A DNA stretch of 64,000 nucleotides from Magnetospirillum sp. XM-1 (GTDB lineage: Bacteria; Pseudomonadota; Alphaproteobacteria; Rhodospirillales; Magnetospirillaceae): contig NZ_LN997848.1 of NCBI RefSeq assembly GCF_001511835.1, positions 4,120,001 to 4,184,000 of the forward strand, read 5' to 3'. Below are positions 35,515 to 44,732 of this stretch, in pieces (positions within the stretch are counted from its first letter, which is position 1; each line of letters begins with the position of its first letter). The position numbers and the translations under genes are program-made. The notes under the pieces are model-generated. The model was not told the origin of the DNA and did not search any database. It worked only from the letters and a program-made list of their open reading frames with translations.

Positions 35515-36129
35515 ATGTCTCTTATCCTTGAATACCTTACCCAAATCCTGTCCGTGGCCGAGTGGCTTCCTTTATTGGCTCTCGGCTATTTTGCGTTCCA
35601 TTTAGCCACGCGTCGCCTGCCCACGTCCCTGGCCCAGGAGGCTCTTGACTGCCTGCTGGCAGAACGGCGTAACGAGCAGCCAGGGGTTGAGGACGCGAAA
35701 ATTCTTTCGGCGCTGCGATGCGATCCGGACTTGACCGCCCATGCGGTCGGGGCCTTTGCCAGACGCCACCCCGAACTGCCGCGTTTCTCCGGGGCGTGGA
35801 AATTTCGCCTCGCCCTGCGCAGGCGCCTCGATGCCTTGGAAAGACAGCACCGGCATCCTCTTGGGGAGCCCCCCTCGCGCGTCGGAGCGGCGGCGGGAAT
35901 AGCAATGATCTTATTCGGATTGCCTGCCCTGGCCGGCGGGGCCCTGTTTGCCATGGAAAACGGCATGGGGGGCTTGGCTAATAACGACCGCAGCATCGCG
36001 GTCTTCTATACGGTATTTACGGGGATGGGAATTATCAGCGCCCTGGCGGGCGCCGCATTATGCTCGACGGGCGTCTGGCTGATTGCCCGTTATAGGAAAA
36101 TGAAGCGCGCCGTGACCAATCCCGCGTGA
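35515..36129 (+). CDS. predicted membrane protein of unknown function
   Basis: 204 residues: one hydrophobic segment at about 14-32, a charged region of about 90 residues, and two or three hydrophobic segments near the C-terminus (AAAGIAMILFGLPALAGG and the following stretch). GAGG lies seven bases before ATG 35515. No family recognised. It lies between remnants of integration and is not clearly coupled to other genes. Confidence 0.5.
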   Translation: MSLILEYLTQILSVAEWLPLLALGYFAFHLATRRLPTSLAQEALDCLLAERRNEQPGVEDAKILSALRCDPDLTAHAVGAFARRHPELPRFSGAWKFRLALRRRLDALERQHRHPLGEPPSRVGAAAGIAMILFGLPALAGGALFAMENGMGGLANNDRSIAVFYTVFTGMGIISALAGAALCSTGVWLIARYRKMKRAVTNPA

Positions 36130-36158
36130 CCCGAGAGCCACGGCGGCCCGATCCGCCG

Positions 36159-36524
36159 TCACCACCGCGAGTGACAGGAAAAAGACCCACCGCACAAGAG
36201 CTCCAGGGCCGCCCAACTGACGATGACCGCGACGATCGACAGGACCGGCGCCGCCATGAGGAGCTTGGAGACCTTTGCCGCCCCGGCGACACGGGCGCCC
36301 CAGCTTGCCAGCGGCGACGCCGCCGCCAAGACGGGAAAGGACCAAAGCGACACGGCAAAGGCGATGTTCACCGGGTTCCCGTCGCTTCCGGGAGCGTCGA
36401 ACATGAACATGGAGAACAGGGCCACGGGCACGGCAGACACCGCGCTGACCACCCACAAGATTGTCAGACCCACCATGGTGCGCTTTGTCCACTCGGTTCC
36501 GTTCACCATGGCAGCCAAGAACAT
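36159..36524 (-). CDS. predicted three-helix membrane protein
   Basis: About 121 residues with hydrophobic helices near 18-42, 55-75 and 85-108. The start is uncertain: ATG 36524 lacks a well-spaced site, and a longer in-frame reading reaches 36662. No family recognised. Confidence 0.4.
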   Translation of the reverse strand: MFLAAMVNGTEWTKRTMVGLTILWVVSAVSAVPVALFSMFMFDAPGSDGNPVNIAFAVSLWSFPVLAAASPLASWGARVAGAAKVSKLLMAAPVLSIVAVIVSWAALELLCGGSFSCHSRW

Positions 36525-36676
36525 TCCCCCATCAATTGGAGCCTCCCCTGTCCATAACCGGACGCCCCCGGAATAACCACCACAACACCGTACCGTCCGG
36601 ACCAAGGGTCTGAAGACCCGGCGGTATCCTTCAATTCCTCTGTCGATGATGACAACAACCACAGGGGACGAGGACG

Positions 36677-36805
36677 ATGGCGACGATCAGGCAGCTCCGT
36701 GGCAAGTGGCAGGCGACGGTACGGCGCAAGGGCTTCAGCCGAGTTCTGCCGTCGGAGGGCAGAGGTTGTTTCCCCCCTTCCCACCATCGCCCGCCTGCGC
36801 TATAA
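36677..36805 (+). pseudogene. N-terminal stump of a tyrosine-type integrase
   Basis: An ATG after AGGGGACGAGG begins MATIRQLRGKWQATVRRKGF, the usual opening of phage/ICE integrases with an N-terminal arm-binding domain. After about 20 codons the reading passes into unrelated text and meets TAA at 36803, only 30 bp before the tRNA-Arg gene. The join to non-integrase DNA falls at about 36740. No catalytic domain remains. This is evidence that an element once integrated at this tRNA and was mostly lost. Confidence 0.6.
36746..36766 (+). repeat. degenerate copy of the tRNA-Arg anticodon arm
   Basis: CTGCC-GTCGGAG-GGCAGAGGT matches the tRNA anticodon arm CTGCC-CTCCGAA-GGCAGAGGT at 18 of 21 positions and keeps both stem strands. 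It lies inside the broken integrase reading and 89 bp before the tRNA, so it may be part of a decayed attachment site. Confidence 0.5.
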
Positions 36806-36834
36806 CCCTCGCCTCTCGTTCACCCGAGACCCGC

Positions 36835-36911
<77 letters not shown>

Positions 36912-37090
36912 ATTTTCTATATTTTTCAATATGATATGTCGCGCCCCCAGGGGGCGGGGCCAAGCATTTTGTCTTGCGCCCCCAATGCGCCCCCAAAGTC
37001 TGCGTCCACGGTCACTTTGGTCGCCCGACGTGATAACTAAACTCAATCGCCTTGACCCAAGGGTAATCTCGTTCAACGGATCAACGCTGA

Positions 37091-37681
37091 TCACTCGCAG
37101 TCCTGGTCATGCCGATCCAGCCAACAGCGAATCTCATCCGGCGCTTGGCGCGGACCCACTTGGCACAGCATGACTGGAACTTCGCCCCACTCGTCGGCGA
37201 CATCAAGCAAATGATCGCCGTCTTGGATTTGGACGCCACCGACCATCACCGCATAAGTCGCGTTGTCAGTCATCTCAAAGCGGCACGCAAAATCCTCTAT
37301 GTCGCCAGAGTCTATGTAGAACGTGACCTTGGCTGGAAATCGGTCTTCCAGTGCTCGTGGAGTGCTATCAGATGGATGCAGAGTTGCTCTAATTATCGAA
37401 ATATCATCTTGTTCGGTTGTCCAGACCGTGAAAGCCCCATATCCAAGACTGCTATGAAACACCGCCTCCAAATGTTTGGAGGTAACCTCCCCCCCGCAAT
37501 TGTCGGTGACCTCGATCCGGCCACGGCACCCTGCCAAGACGCTTTGTAGGAACTGGTAGCCCTCTGCATCTGCGGCTATGGTGATGTGCCAAGGGTATCG
37601 CTCCCGCAGCATTTTCAATCTCCTCTCAATGGCGGCTCCGGGGCTATTGCGCCAATGCCTAACAGATAATCTTCTGCTCAT
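37091..37681 (-). CDS. hypothetical protein
   Basis: 196 residues, mid-to-low GC for the genome. A strong AGGAGG precedes ATG 37681. The N-terminus is basic (MSRRLSVRHWRNSPGAAIER), the middle alternates strands and helices, and the C-terminus is acidic with DEWGEVPVMLCQVGP. No family recognised. It is divergent from the protease operon and belongs to the accessory DNA after the tRNA. Confidence 0.55.
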   Translation of the reverse strand: MSRRLSVRHWRNSPGAAIERRLKMLRERYPWHITIAADAEGYQFLQSVLAGCRGRIEVTDNCGGEVTSKHLEAVFHSSLGYGAFTVWTTEQDDISIIRATLHPSDSTPRALEDRFPAKVTFYIDSGDIEDFACRFEMTDNATYAVMVGGVQIQDGDHLLDVADEWGEVPVMLCQVGPRQAPDEIRCWLDRHDQDCE

Positions 37682-37992
37682 AATAAACCTCCTATTATAT
37701 TCATAATTTACTATGTTATAGTGTCACGTATTCTTAAAAAGTGATGCGCTTTCTATCGCCGCACCTCATCAATGGTTATTTATGCAGTCGCGCAATTCCG
37801 TTGTCCGCAGCATAAACTTTTGACTCTTTAGGGCGTTTGACAGGAAGGCAGAATGTGGGGAGGCACATCCAAGTAGCCGACAAAGGCGGGGCTCAAAAAT
37901 TGTTTCGGCAAAAAATCTGATTGCCTCCGTCTTATGGATTAACGAACCACCCATGCTATCGTTTCGTGCGGTGGATCGATCCAGACGGGGGT
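37682..37992. promoter_or_regulatory. divergent intergenic region before the protease operon
   Basis: 311 bp, AT-rich on the left (CTATTATATTCATAATTTACTATG) and carrying the upstream region of the minus-strand gene, with a GGGGG site for the plus-strand gene at the right. It probably contains promoters for both. I see no repeat or open frame with codon bias in it. Confidence 0.45.
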
Positions 37993-39603
37993 ATGGGTAT
38001 GTTCTTCACACGGAAGACGGTCGGGCTGGCGGTTGGCATTCTTGCCCTGAGTGGAATTGCCCTTGCTGCTCCTGAGTCCAAACCCATCCCCTCCATGGAA
38101 CTGGCTCGGAGCTTGATCGACGCCGAACAGTTCGAGCAAGCGGTTGCTGTCCTCAAGCAACTCGATGCCAGTGACGCCAACACTTCCGCCCAGATCGACC
38201 TGCTGTTCGGACGCATCTACCTCGCCATCGGCAAACCGGCCAAGGCGTTGGGGTTCTTCGAGGAGGCGTCCTTCGCGTCCATGGATGGGGAAGCCGAAGC
38301 CTATCTGGGATTGGCCGAAGCCGATCTCGCTTTGGGCGATCTTGCCAAGGCCCGCCGCAATGCCGCCCTGGCGCTGAAAAGCGATCCCGATCTGATCGCC
38401 GCCCATCTGGTGCTAGCCCGCGCCGATCAGCGCATTGGCAAGGCTGCCGAAGCAGCCGCTCGTCTCCGCCAACTCCAACGGGACCGCGAGAACTCCGAGG
38501 ATGTCGCCATTATCCTCGCCCGTTTCCTGGCCCAACAGGACGGTCCCACCGCCGGTATCGCGGAACTGGAGCGGTTCGTGCGCCAAGTCCCAACTTCCGC
38601 CGGGGCGTATGATGCCCTCGGGCAGTTGCTGTGGGCAACCGGGCGCAAGGTGGACGCCGTTCAAGCGCGGGACACTGCCCGCCAACTCTACCTGGATCGC
38701 GGCCAGACCGGTCGTTCCGAAGCCATGGCGGCATGGATCAAAGCGGTCGATCCCCAGGGCAAGTGGAAAGCCCAAGAGGCGACGGTCGAGGAACCGGTGA
38801 AGCCGATCCAACCGGAACTTCAAAGGCCAACTCCACCCAAAGAGGCCCCGCCCCCCAAGGCTCAACCTCGCCCACCGGTCGAAGCCGCCCCGGCACTGCC
38901 GCCGCCACCCCGCAAGGTCACCCAGGCGGTGGCCCTGGCCCAACCCGAGCCGTTCCCCTTCGCCCCCGGTAGTCCGATCATGACCGGCAGTGGAGTGGTC
39001 CTGGAAGGTGGCCGTCAGATCATCACCAATCGGCATGTGGTCGAGGGCATCACCACCCTCTATGTGCGCAACGGCACCGGCCATGTCCGCAAGGCCCGCA
39101 TCGCCAAGGTCTCAAATGAGGATGACTTGGCCCTGCTGGAAATTGAAAAGCCCTTCCCCGAAGGGGCGGTCACCCCGATCTCCGATATCGTCCAGCCCAC
39201 CGCCGGACGCGCCGCCATCGTCATGGGCTATCCCCTGATCAGTCTGTTGGGGGACGAGCAACCGGCCCTGACCGAAGGCATCGTCGCCAAGGCCGCCGGG
39301 TTGGGCAACGACCCCAACACCTTCCAGATGACCACCAAGATCAACAAGGGCAATTCCGGCGGCCCGGTGTTCGACAAGCGCGGGCATCTGCTGGGGGTGG
39401 CGGTCGGCAAGACCGATACCGCCGGGATCTACCAAAAGAGCGGCACCCTGATGGAAGACATGAACATCGGCATCAAGGGCGGCCGCATCCTGGCCTTCCT
39501 GGGCAAGACCGCCGCCGCCGAATCCGCTCCCCCGGAAATGAGCCTGGAAGACCTGTATCAGCAGATGCTTCCCCGCGCCGTTCTGATCGTCGGGCAGAAG
39601 TGA
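37993..39603 (+). CDS. secreted TPR protein with trypsin-like serine protease domain
   Basis: 536 residues. A signal peptide (about 1-26) leads to a TPR-like region (about 30-245: LARSLIDAEQFEQAVAVLKQ and later units). A Pro/Lys-rich linker follows, then a chymotrypsin/DegP-like protease with His348 (ITNRHVVEG), Asp378 (EDDLALLEIE) and Ser455 (NKGNSGGPVF). All three catalytic residues are intact, so it should be active in the periplasm. There is no PDZ domain, which sets it apart from DegP. ATG 37999 is an equally good start. It heads a tightly packed set ending in a caspase-like protease. Confidence 0.85.
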   Translation: MGMFFTRKTVGLAVGILALSGIALAAPESKPIPSMELARSLIDAEQFEQAVAVLKQLDASDANTSAQIDLLFGRIYLAIGKPAKALGFFEEASFASMDGEAEAYLGLAEADLALGDLAKARRNAALALKSDPDLIAAHLVLARADQRIGKAAEAAARLRQLQRDRENSEDVAIILARFLAQQDGPTAGIAELERFVRQVPTSAGAYDALGQLLWATGRKVDAVQARDTARQLYLDRGQTGRSEAMAAWIKAVDPQGKWKAQEATVEEPVKPIQPELQRPTPPKEAPPPKAQPRPPVEAAPALPPPPRKVTQAVALAQPEPFPFAPGSPIMTGSGVVLEGGRQIITNRHVVEGITTLYVRNGTGHVRKARIAKVSNEDDLALLEIEKPFPEGAVTPISDIVQPTAGRAAIVMGYPLISLLGDEQPALTEGIVAKAAGLGNDPNTFQMTTKINKGNSGGPVFDKRGHLLGVAVGKTDTAGIYQKSGTLMEDMNIGIKGGRILAFLGKTAAAESAPPEMSLEDLYQQMLPRAVLIVGQK

Positions 39604-39604
39604 G

Positions 39605-40420
39605 ATGAAGAAGAGCGTCCTCATCATCGGCCTGATCGCCCTTCCGCCTCAGTCGGCCTCCGCCGAATGGGTGCGGGCCTCCGGCAGCTACATCTTCCCG
39701 CCGGTGATGACCGAGGCCGAAGCCTGCCAGCAGGCGGAAACCCGCGCCCGCGCCGATGCCGTGCGTCAGGTAACCGGGGAAACCCTGTCGTCGGAAGAGG
39801 CCATGCGCTGCACCGAGCAGGGCGACGAAGCCGAATGCGCCCGCAATTCGACGGTCTGGACCATGGTGGGTGGCGACATCCGCTCCATCCGCGACCGCAA
39901 GGTCGAAACCATGGTCGAGGTTGAAACCTTCCGCAAATGCGTGGTGTCGTTCGAGGCCGATGTTCATGTGGCCGAGGGTAGGCCCGACCCCAATTTCGAT
40001 GTCGGCGTGGCACTCAACAACACGGTCTATCGGGATGGCGAGAATCTGAACGTCACCCTGAAGCCGTCCCAGCCCATGGCGGTGCAGATTTTCCAATGGC
40101 TGCCCTATGAAAAGGGCGACACCCAGGTGGGGCGTATCTTCCCGAACCAATTCGACGCAGCCGACCGCATCGCCAAATCGGTCACCATTCCCACCGAGGC
40201 CGGTGCCAAACGCTACGATCTGAAGGTGAGCTTCCCCTCCGGTCAGCCATCGAGCCGCAAGATGGTGGACGAATACCTGATGGTGGTCGCCACCAAGAAG
40301 CCCATGGTGCTGCGCGACAGCTATTCCCTGGACGACTTCAACCGGGTGGTGGCCGAGATTCCCCAGGGGGATCGCCGCATTGTGCGTCGGCTCTACAATA
40401 TCGTGCGGGGGGCCGAATGA
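39605..40420 (+). CDS. secreted DUF4384-like protein
   Basis: 271 residues with a signal peptide (about 1-20, ending ASA). The first half has four cysteines and a beta-rich EWVRASGSYIFPPVMTEAEA stretch. The second half (about 130-250) resembles DUF4384: LNVTLKPSQPMAVQIFQWLP, GRIFPNQFDAADRIAK, EYLMVVATKKPM. From memory, domains of this kind often occur with caspase-like peptidases in proteobacteria, fitting this location. The gene starts 1 bp after the protease stop and overlaps the next start. Confidence 0.75.
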   Translation: MKKSVLIIGLIALPPQSASAEWVRASGSYIFPPVMTEAEACQQAETRARADAVRQVTGETLSSEEAMRCTEQGDEAECARNSTVWTMVGGDIRSIRDRKVETMVEVETFRKCVVSFEADVHVAEGRPDPNFDVGVALNNTVYRDGENLNVTLKPSQPMAVQIFQWLPYEKGDTQVGRIFPNQFDAADRIAKSVTIPTEAGAKRYDLKVSFPSGQPSSRKMVDEYLMVVATKKPMVLRDSYSLDDFNRVVAEIPQGDRRIVRRLYNIVRGAE

Positions 40421-41655
40421 GCGCCGCCCGCACCCTGCCGGTCGTTCTCGCCCTGGCCGCCGCCACCGGCTGCGCCAGTCCCACCTACGTCAACAAAGGT
40501 GCTGACGAAACGGGCTGGCTGGGCATGAACGAGGTCACCTTCCAGGTCCACGATTCCTACAAGGCCAATCCGCCCGATTGCGTCGCCATCCTGCCGCTGA
40601 CCATCAAAACGCCGTCCCAGCCCATGGCAACCCCCGAGGATGCGGCGAGGGTTCGGCTGTCGCTCTATGCCCACCTCGCCACCCAATCCAAACGCGGGGT
40701 TCGGTTGGAGCGCATCGACCATGTGCTGAATCAGGTCAAGGGCGACCGCAAGGTGCTGGCCGAGCGGATCAAGTGCGGCACCATCCTGGAAGGTGAAATC
40801 ACCGAATACGGCACCACCTTCCTCGCCCTGTATTCCCGCGTTGCTGTTGGGATCGATCTGAAGATGGTTCGCGCCGCCGATGGCGTGGTGTTGTGGGAGG
40901 GGCATCACACCGCCGCCAGCCATGGCGGCTCCATCCCCATCGATCCGGTCGGGGTCGCCATGGGGGTGCTTGATGCCGCCAGCAACATCCGCGACGAGCA
41001 GATTTTGCGGGTGACCGACGATCTTGCCCGCCGTCTGGTCTCCACCATTCCCGACAACAGGGTGGTGGCGCTGGACGACCCGGTGAACGAACCGCAGAAG
41101 CCGATTCAGCAAGCAGCCCCCTCCGACGATTTGGTGATGGCGGAAAAGCTATTAGCCGAAGGTGACCATGCCGGTGCCTTGGCCGCCGCTGATCGTGCCC
41201 TGGCCGCCGATCCCAACCGGTCGGGGGCTTGGTTTCTCAAGGGCCGCATCCTGATGCTGGACCGCGATTATGCCCAGGCCGAGCCTGCCATCCTGAAGGC
41301 GGTGGCGTTGGATCGTGGCAATGCCCGATACCTGAACGCTCTTGGGGCGGTCAATGCCGCCAAAGGGGCCAATGATCGGGCGTTGGCCGCCTATGACATG
41401 GCGATCTCCGCCGATTCCACCAACGGCTTCGCTTGGTACAACAGCGCCGTCATCCATTTCAACGCGGGTCATCCGACCGAGGCGGCGGACGCCTTTTACG
41501 GGGCTGGCCTCGCCTATCTCAAGACCGGTGATTACGCCAAGGCCGAACGCGCCCTGGCTGATCTCCGTGATCTCTCCCAATCCGGCATCCCGGTGCAGTC
41601 CAAGATCGAGACCATCCAGGATGCCCTTTCCGATCTGACCAGGAGGAAGACATGA
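40417..41655 (+). CDS. TPR-containing outer membrane lipoprotein
   Basis: 412 residues. The lipobox (TGCAS) puts a lipidated Cys at about residue 19. The middle part (CVAILPLTIKTPSQPMATPE, then LDAASNIRDEQILRVTDDL) resembles the GNA1162/CsgG-like group of periplasmic lipoproteins, a moderate resemblance only. The C-terminal third is clear TPR (LLAEGDHAGALAAADRALAA and repeats). It probably anchors or scaffolds the other products at the outer membrane. It overlaps genes on both sides by four bases. Confidence 0.7.
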   Translation: MSAARTLPVVLALAAATGCASPTYVNKGADETGWLGMNEVTFQVHDSYKANPPDCVAILPLTIKTPSQPMATPEDAARVRLSLYAHLATQSKRGVRLERIDHVLNQVKGDRKVLAERIKCGTILEGEITEYGTTFLALYSRVAVGIDLKMVRAADGVVLWEGHHTAASHGGSIPIDPVGVAMGVLDAASNIRDEQILRVTDDLARRLVSTIPDNRVVALDDPVNEPQKPIQQAAPSDDLVMAEKLLAEGDHAGALAAADRALAADPNRSGAWFLKGRILMLDRDYAQAEPAILKAVALDRGNARYLNALGAVNAAKGANDRALAAYDMAISADSTNGFAWYNSAVIHFNAGHPTEAADAFYGAGLAYLKTGDYAKAERALADLRDLSQSGIPVQSKIETIQDALSDLTRRKT

Positions 41656-42272
41656 ACCGCTCCGCCCTTTGCGCCGTCCTGGGCGCTTTGACCCTCTCCG
41701 CTTGCGCCGGTCCCCAACCCGGCACTCCCGCCTGGACCGCCGATCAGGCTCAGAAGAAGCAGGAGGCCCGCATCGAGACGGTCAAGGCGTCGGTGGACGA
41801 TCTGCCGTCCTGGTATGCCAGCCCGCCCGATGACGAGTTCTCCATCTATGCGCCGGGCACCGCCACCTCGACCGACCTTCAGTTCGCCGAAGACAAGGCG
41901 GTACTGGGGGCCAAACGGTCCTTGGCCGATCGCATCAACTCGCGCCTGTCGTCCAAGATGAAGGAGTTCCTGTCGGAATCCGGCGCGGGCGAGAACACCC
42001 AGGTCATGGCCGAGAGCGAGCGGATGACCAGCAACCTGATCACCGAGGTCAACCTGTCCGGCTACGCCGTCACCGAGAAGAAGTTCGTTCCCGCCGGGCA
42101 GCAGTACCGCGCCTATGTCCTGCTGCAATATCCGCTGGGCAGCGCCAACCGCATCCTGGTCGATCAGGTCAACAAAAACACCCTGTTGCAGGGCAAGGTG
42201 CGGGCGTCGAAGGCGTTCCAGGAGTTGGAGAAGGACATCCAGGATGCCAGGAAGGCCGGTGCTGGCGGCTGA
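41652..42272 (+). CDS. LPP20-like lipoprotein
   Basis: 206 residues with lipobox LSACAG (Cys about residue 18). The body matches the LPP20 lipoprotein group in style: DLPSWYASPPDDEFSIYAPG, EDKAVLGAKRSLADRINSRL, VNLSGYAVTEKKFVPAGQQY. Such proteins reach the outer membrane; their role is poorly known. ATG 41652 overlaps the TPR lipoprotein stop. It completes a set in which all four first members carry export signals. Confidence 0.75.
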   Translation: MNRSALCAVLGALTLSACAGPQPGTPAWTADQAQKKQEARIETVKASVDDLPSWYASPPDDEFSIYAPGTATSTDLQFAEDKAVLGAKRSLADRINSRLSSKMKEFLSESGAGENTQVMAESERMTSNLITEVNLSGYAVTEKKFVPAGQQYRAYVLLQYPLGSANRILVDQVNKNTLLQGKVRASKAFQELEKDIQDARKAGAGG

Positions 42273-42324
42273 GGCGGTCAAGGAGGTGTAAAGTGCGACG
42301 CTTGGGCGGAAATGGAATGGCGCA

Positions 42325-44385
42325 ATGAGACAGGTGACGAAGTTGTCGGCGATGGCTGCCGCCGTGATCCTATGCCTGACCGCGATGGCATCGGCCCAGT
42401 CAGTTGAGGATGCAGTGGCTGCCTCCACGCGCGGCGATTATACGACGGCAGTCAGACTCCTGCGGTCACTGGCTGAACAGGGAAATGCTGAGGCGCAAGG
42501 TAGCCTTGGAGGCTACTACGCTAACGGTCTGGGAGTTTCCCAGGATTACTCCGAGGCTATGCGCTGGTATCGCAAGGCAGCTGAGCAGGGAAATACCATG
42601 GCGCAGGTCGGCCTTGGAAACGGGTACGCTAGCGGCTCAGGAGTCCCCAAAAATTTTACCGAGGCTTATAAGTGGTATCGGAGAGCAGCAGAACAAGGAA
42701 TTGCGGCAGCCCAATTCAATCTCGGAATTTTGCTCGCCTGGGACCAAGGAACATCTAAAGAACATATCGAAGCAGTCAGTTGGTTCCGCAAAGCAGCCAA
42801 CCAGGGGCTTGCTCATGCTCAATACAGCCTAGGTCAAATGTACGCCATTGGCCGAGGCGTTCCCCAGGACTTTGCCGAAACTGTTAAATGGTATCGCAAA
42901 GCCGCTGAACAGGGGCTTGTCGAGGCGCAAGGTAGCCTTGGAGCCATGTACTCCCTGGGTAACGGAACAACCCAGGATTACGCCGAAAGTATTAAATGGT
43001 ACCGCAAAGCCGCTGAACAGGGGTTCGTGGACGCCCAACTCAGCCTCGGTCGAATGTACACCTTTGGCGGAGCCATTCCCCAAGATTTTGTGCAGGCTCA
43101 TATGTGGTTCAACCTTGCCGCAGCTAATGGCAATCAAGAAGCGGTAAAGAATAGGGATCATACAGCCAAATTCATGACCCCAGCCCAGTTGACCGAGGCC
43201 CAGAAGCTGGCCCGTGAGTGGAAGCCCAAAACCCCATCTGGCCCTTGGGAAAAATTCGCCCAAACTGGAGCCGCCAATCCGTTCGATCAGTTCGATCCCC
43301 CGAAAGTTGCTGCCCCTCCCAAAGCCCACGCTGGAGCAGCCCCAACTCTATCGGTCAAGCCTGTTGCCACAACCCCATCCTCCACCATCGATGTGGCCGG
43401 GAACGTTTCCAGCAAGGGACGGATCACCTCCCTCCAGATCGATGGCACGGATGTGCCTCTTCAGTCCGGTGGCGGGTTCTCCGTGCGCCGGGGCATTCCT
43501 TTGGGGGAGAGCGTAATCCGACTGGTTGCGACTGACGAGTGGGGGCAGTCAGCCGAAGCCATGGTGAAGGTGACGCGTATCACCGCGTCCACTGAAACTA
43601 CGCTGGCAAGCTTGTCTCCAGGTCACCTCAACGGCAAGTCTCGCCCCAACGCCATCGCCCTGATTATCGGCATCGAGCATTACAAGAGCGCCCCGCCCGC
43701 CGAATTCGCCGAGAACGACGCCCGCCGGTTCTACGACTACGCCACCAATGCCCTAGGCGTTCCGGCTTCACGGGTTAAATTGCTGACCGGGGCCGATGCC
43801 CAGCGGGTGGATGTGGAGGCCGCCATTCTGACATGGCTGAAGCCGCAGGTGGTCAAGGGGCAGAGTGAGGTCTTCGTGTTCTTCTCCGGCCATGGCCTTG
43901 CCTCCGACGATGGCAAGGATTTGTATCTGCTGCCCCAGGATGGCAATCGCGCACTTCTGGACCGCTCCGCCCTGCGGCGCAAGGAACTGATCGACATGAT
44001 CGTGGACAGTGGGGCCAAATCGGCCACCCTGTTCCTCGACACCTGCTATTCCGGCGGGACACGGGGCAAAGACACCCTGATTTCCTCCGCCCGGCCAATC
44101 CTGGTGGCGGCGAAGGAACAGGCGGTGCCGCCCAATGTCACCATCCTGGCCGCTGCCGGAAACGACCAGCTATCCAGTTCCCTGCCCCAGGCCAAACATG
44201 GGTTGTTCAGCTACTTCCTGATGAAGGGGCTGGAGGGTGAAGCCGCCGGTTCCGACCGAACCATCACCGCCGCCAAGTTGGAAGCCTATCTTGCCGGAAA
44301 GATGCCCTCCGAGGCGGCAAAGCTGGGCCGCACCCAGACGCCGCAATTGATCGGCGACGGCAATCGGGTGATCTCATCATGGTGA
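42325..44385 (+). CDS. secreted Sel1-repeat protein with caspase-like (C14) peptidase domain
   Basis: 686 residues: signal peptide (about 1-24), then at least six Sel1/TPR-like repeats of 36 residues (for example AMRWYRKAAEQGNTMAQVGL). A Pro-rich linker and a short beta domain follow (about 340-425), then a caspase fold from about 445. The catalytic dyad is intact: His523 in FFSGHGLAS and Cys574 in LDTCYSGG. It should cut after basic or acidic residues like bacterial metacaspases; specificity cannot be read. It lies 52 bp after the LPP20 gene and is a metacaspase-like protein predicted to work outside the cytoplasm, which is unusual. Confidence 0.85.
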   Translation: MRQVTKLSAMAAAVILCLTAMASAQSVEDAVAASTRGDYTTAVRLLRSLAEQGNAEAQGSLGGYYANGLGVSQDYSEAMRWYRKAAEQGNTMAQVGLGNGYASGSGVPKNFTEAYKWYRRAAEQGIAAAQFNLGILLAWDQGTSKEHIEAVSWFRKAANQGLAHAQYSLGQMYAIGRGVPQDFAETVKWYRKAAEQGLVEAQGSLGAMYSLGNGTTQDYAESIKWYRKAAEQGFVDAQLSLGRMYTFGGAIPQDFVQAHMWFNLAAANGNQEAVKNRDHTAKFMTPAQLTEAQKLAREWKPKTPSGPWEKFAQTGAANPFDQFDPPKVAAPPKAHAGAAPTLSVKPVATTPSSTIDVAGNVSSKGRITSLQIDGTDVPLQSGGGFSVRRGIPLGESVIRLVATDEWGQSAEAMVKVTRITASTETTLASLSPGHLNGKSRPNAIALIIGIEHYKSAPPAEFAENDARRFYDYATNALGVPASRVKLLTGADAQRVDVEAAILTWLKPQVVKGQSEVFVFFSGHGLASDDGKDLYLLPQDGNRALLDRSALRRKELIDMIVDSGAKSATLFLDTCYSGGTRGKDTLISSARPILVAAKEQAVPPNVTILAAAGNDQLSSSLPQAKHGLFSYFLMKGLEGEAAGSDRTITAAKLEAYLAGKMPSEAAKLGRTQTPQLIGDGNRVISSW

Positions 44386-44408
44386 TTGGAAGGGAGAAGG
44401 AGGCTCGG

Positions 44409-44714
44409 ATGACTACGAAGATCGTTCTGCTTCTTGCTGCGATCATGTCCGTTGTTACTCCAGCCCATGCCGGAATGAACTTCTGTACCGAGCCAACTGA
44501 GCCAGCATGCCTATCCATGCTCTCGATGAATCTGACGGAACTATCCTTTAGCTCCTGTAAGATACAAATTACAGCATATCTATCATCTGTTGACACATAC
44601 AATGAATGTCTTATCAGAGATGCAAAAAAGAAAATACAGGATAAAACCAACGAAGCCAATAGAGTTGTCAATAAGTTTAACTACATCGTCAGCGGCAAAT
44701 CATTCTGTTACTGA
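44409..44714 (+). CDS. small secreted cysteine-rich protein
   Basis: 101 residues beginning at ATG 44409 with GAAGGAGG upstream. A signal peptide (about 1-21, ending AHA) is followed by an 80-residue chain with five cysteines that could pair (NFC, PAC, SSC, ECL, SFC near the end). It is AT-richer than the caspase gene, which ends 23 bp before it. No family recognised; a small partner, inhibitor or substrate of the proteases is conceivable but untested. Confidence 0.6.
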   Translation: MTTKIVLLLAAIMSVVTPAHAGMNFCTEPTEPACLSMLSMNLTELSFSSCKIQITAYLSSVDTYNECLIRDAKKKIQDKTNEANRVVNKFNYIVSGKSFCY

Positions 44715-44732
44715 CTGCAACCCACTTATTCT

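Noticed and set aside
37993..44385. Calling the protease module a phage-defence system
   Set aside because: Caspases and trypsin-like proteases occur in defence systems, but here all main products carry export or lipoprotein signals and no cytoplasmic sensor or nuclease is present.
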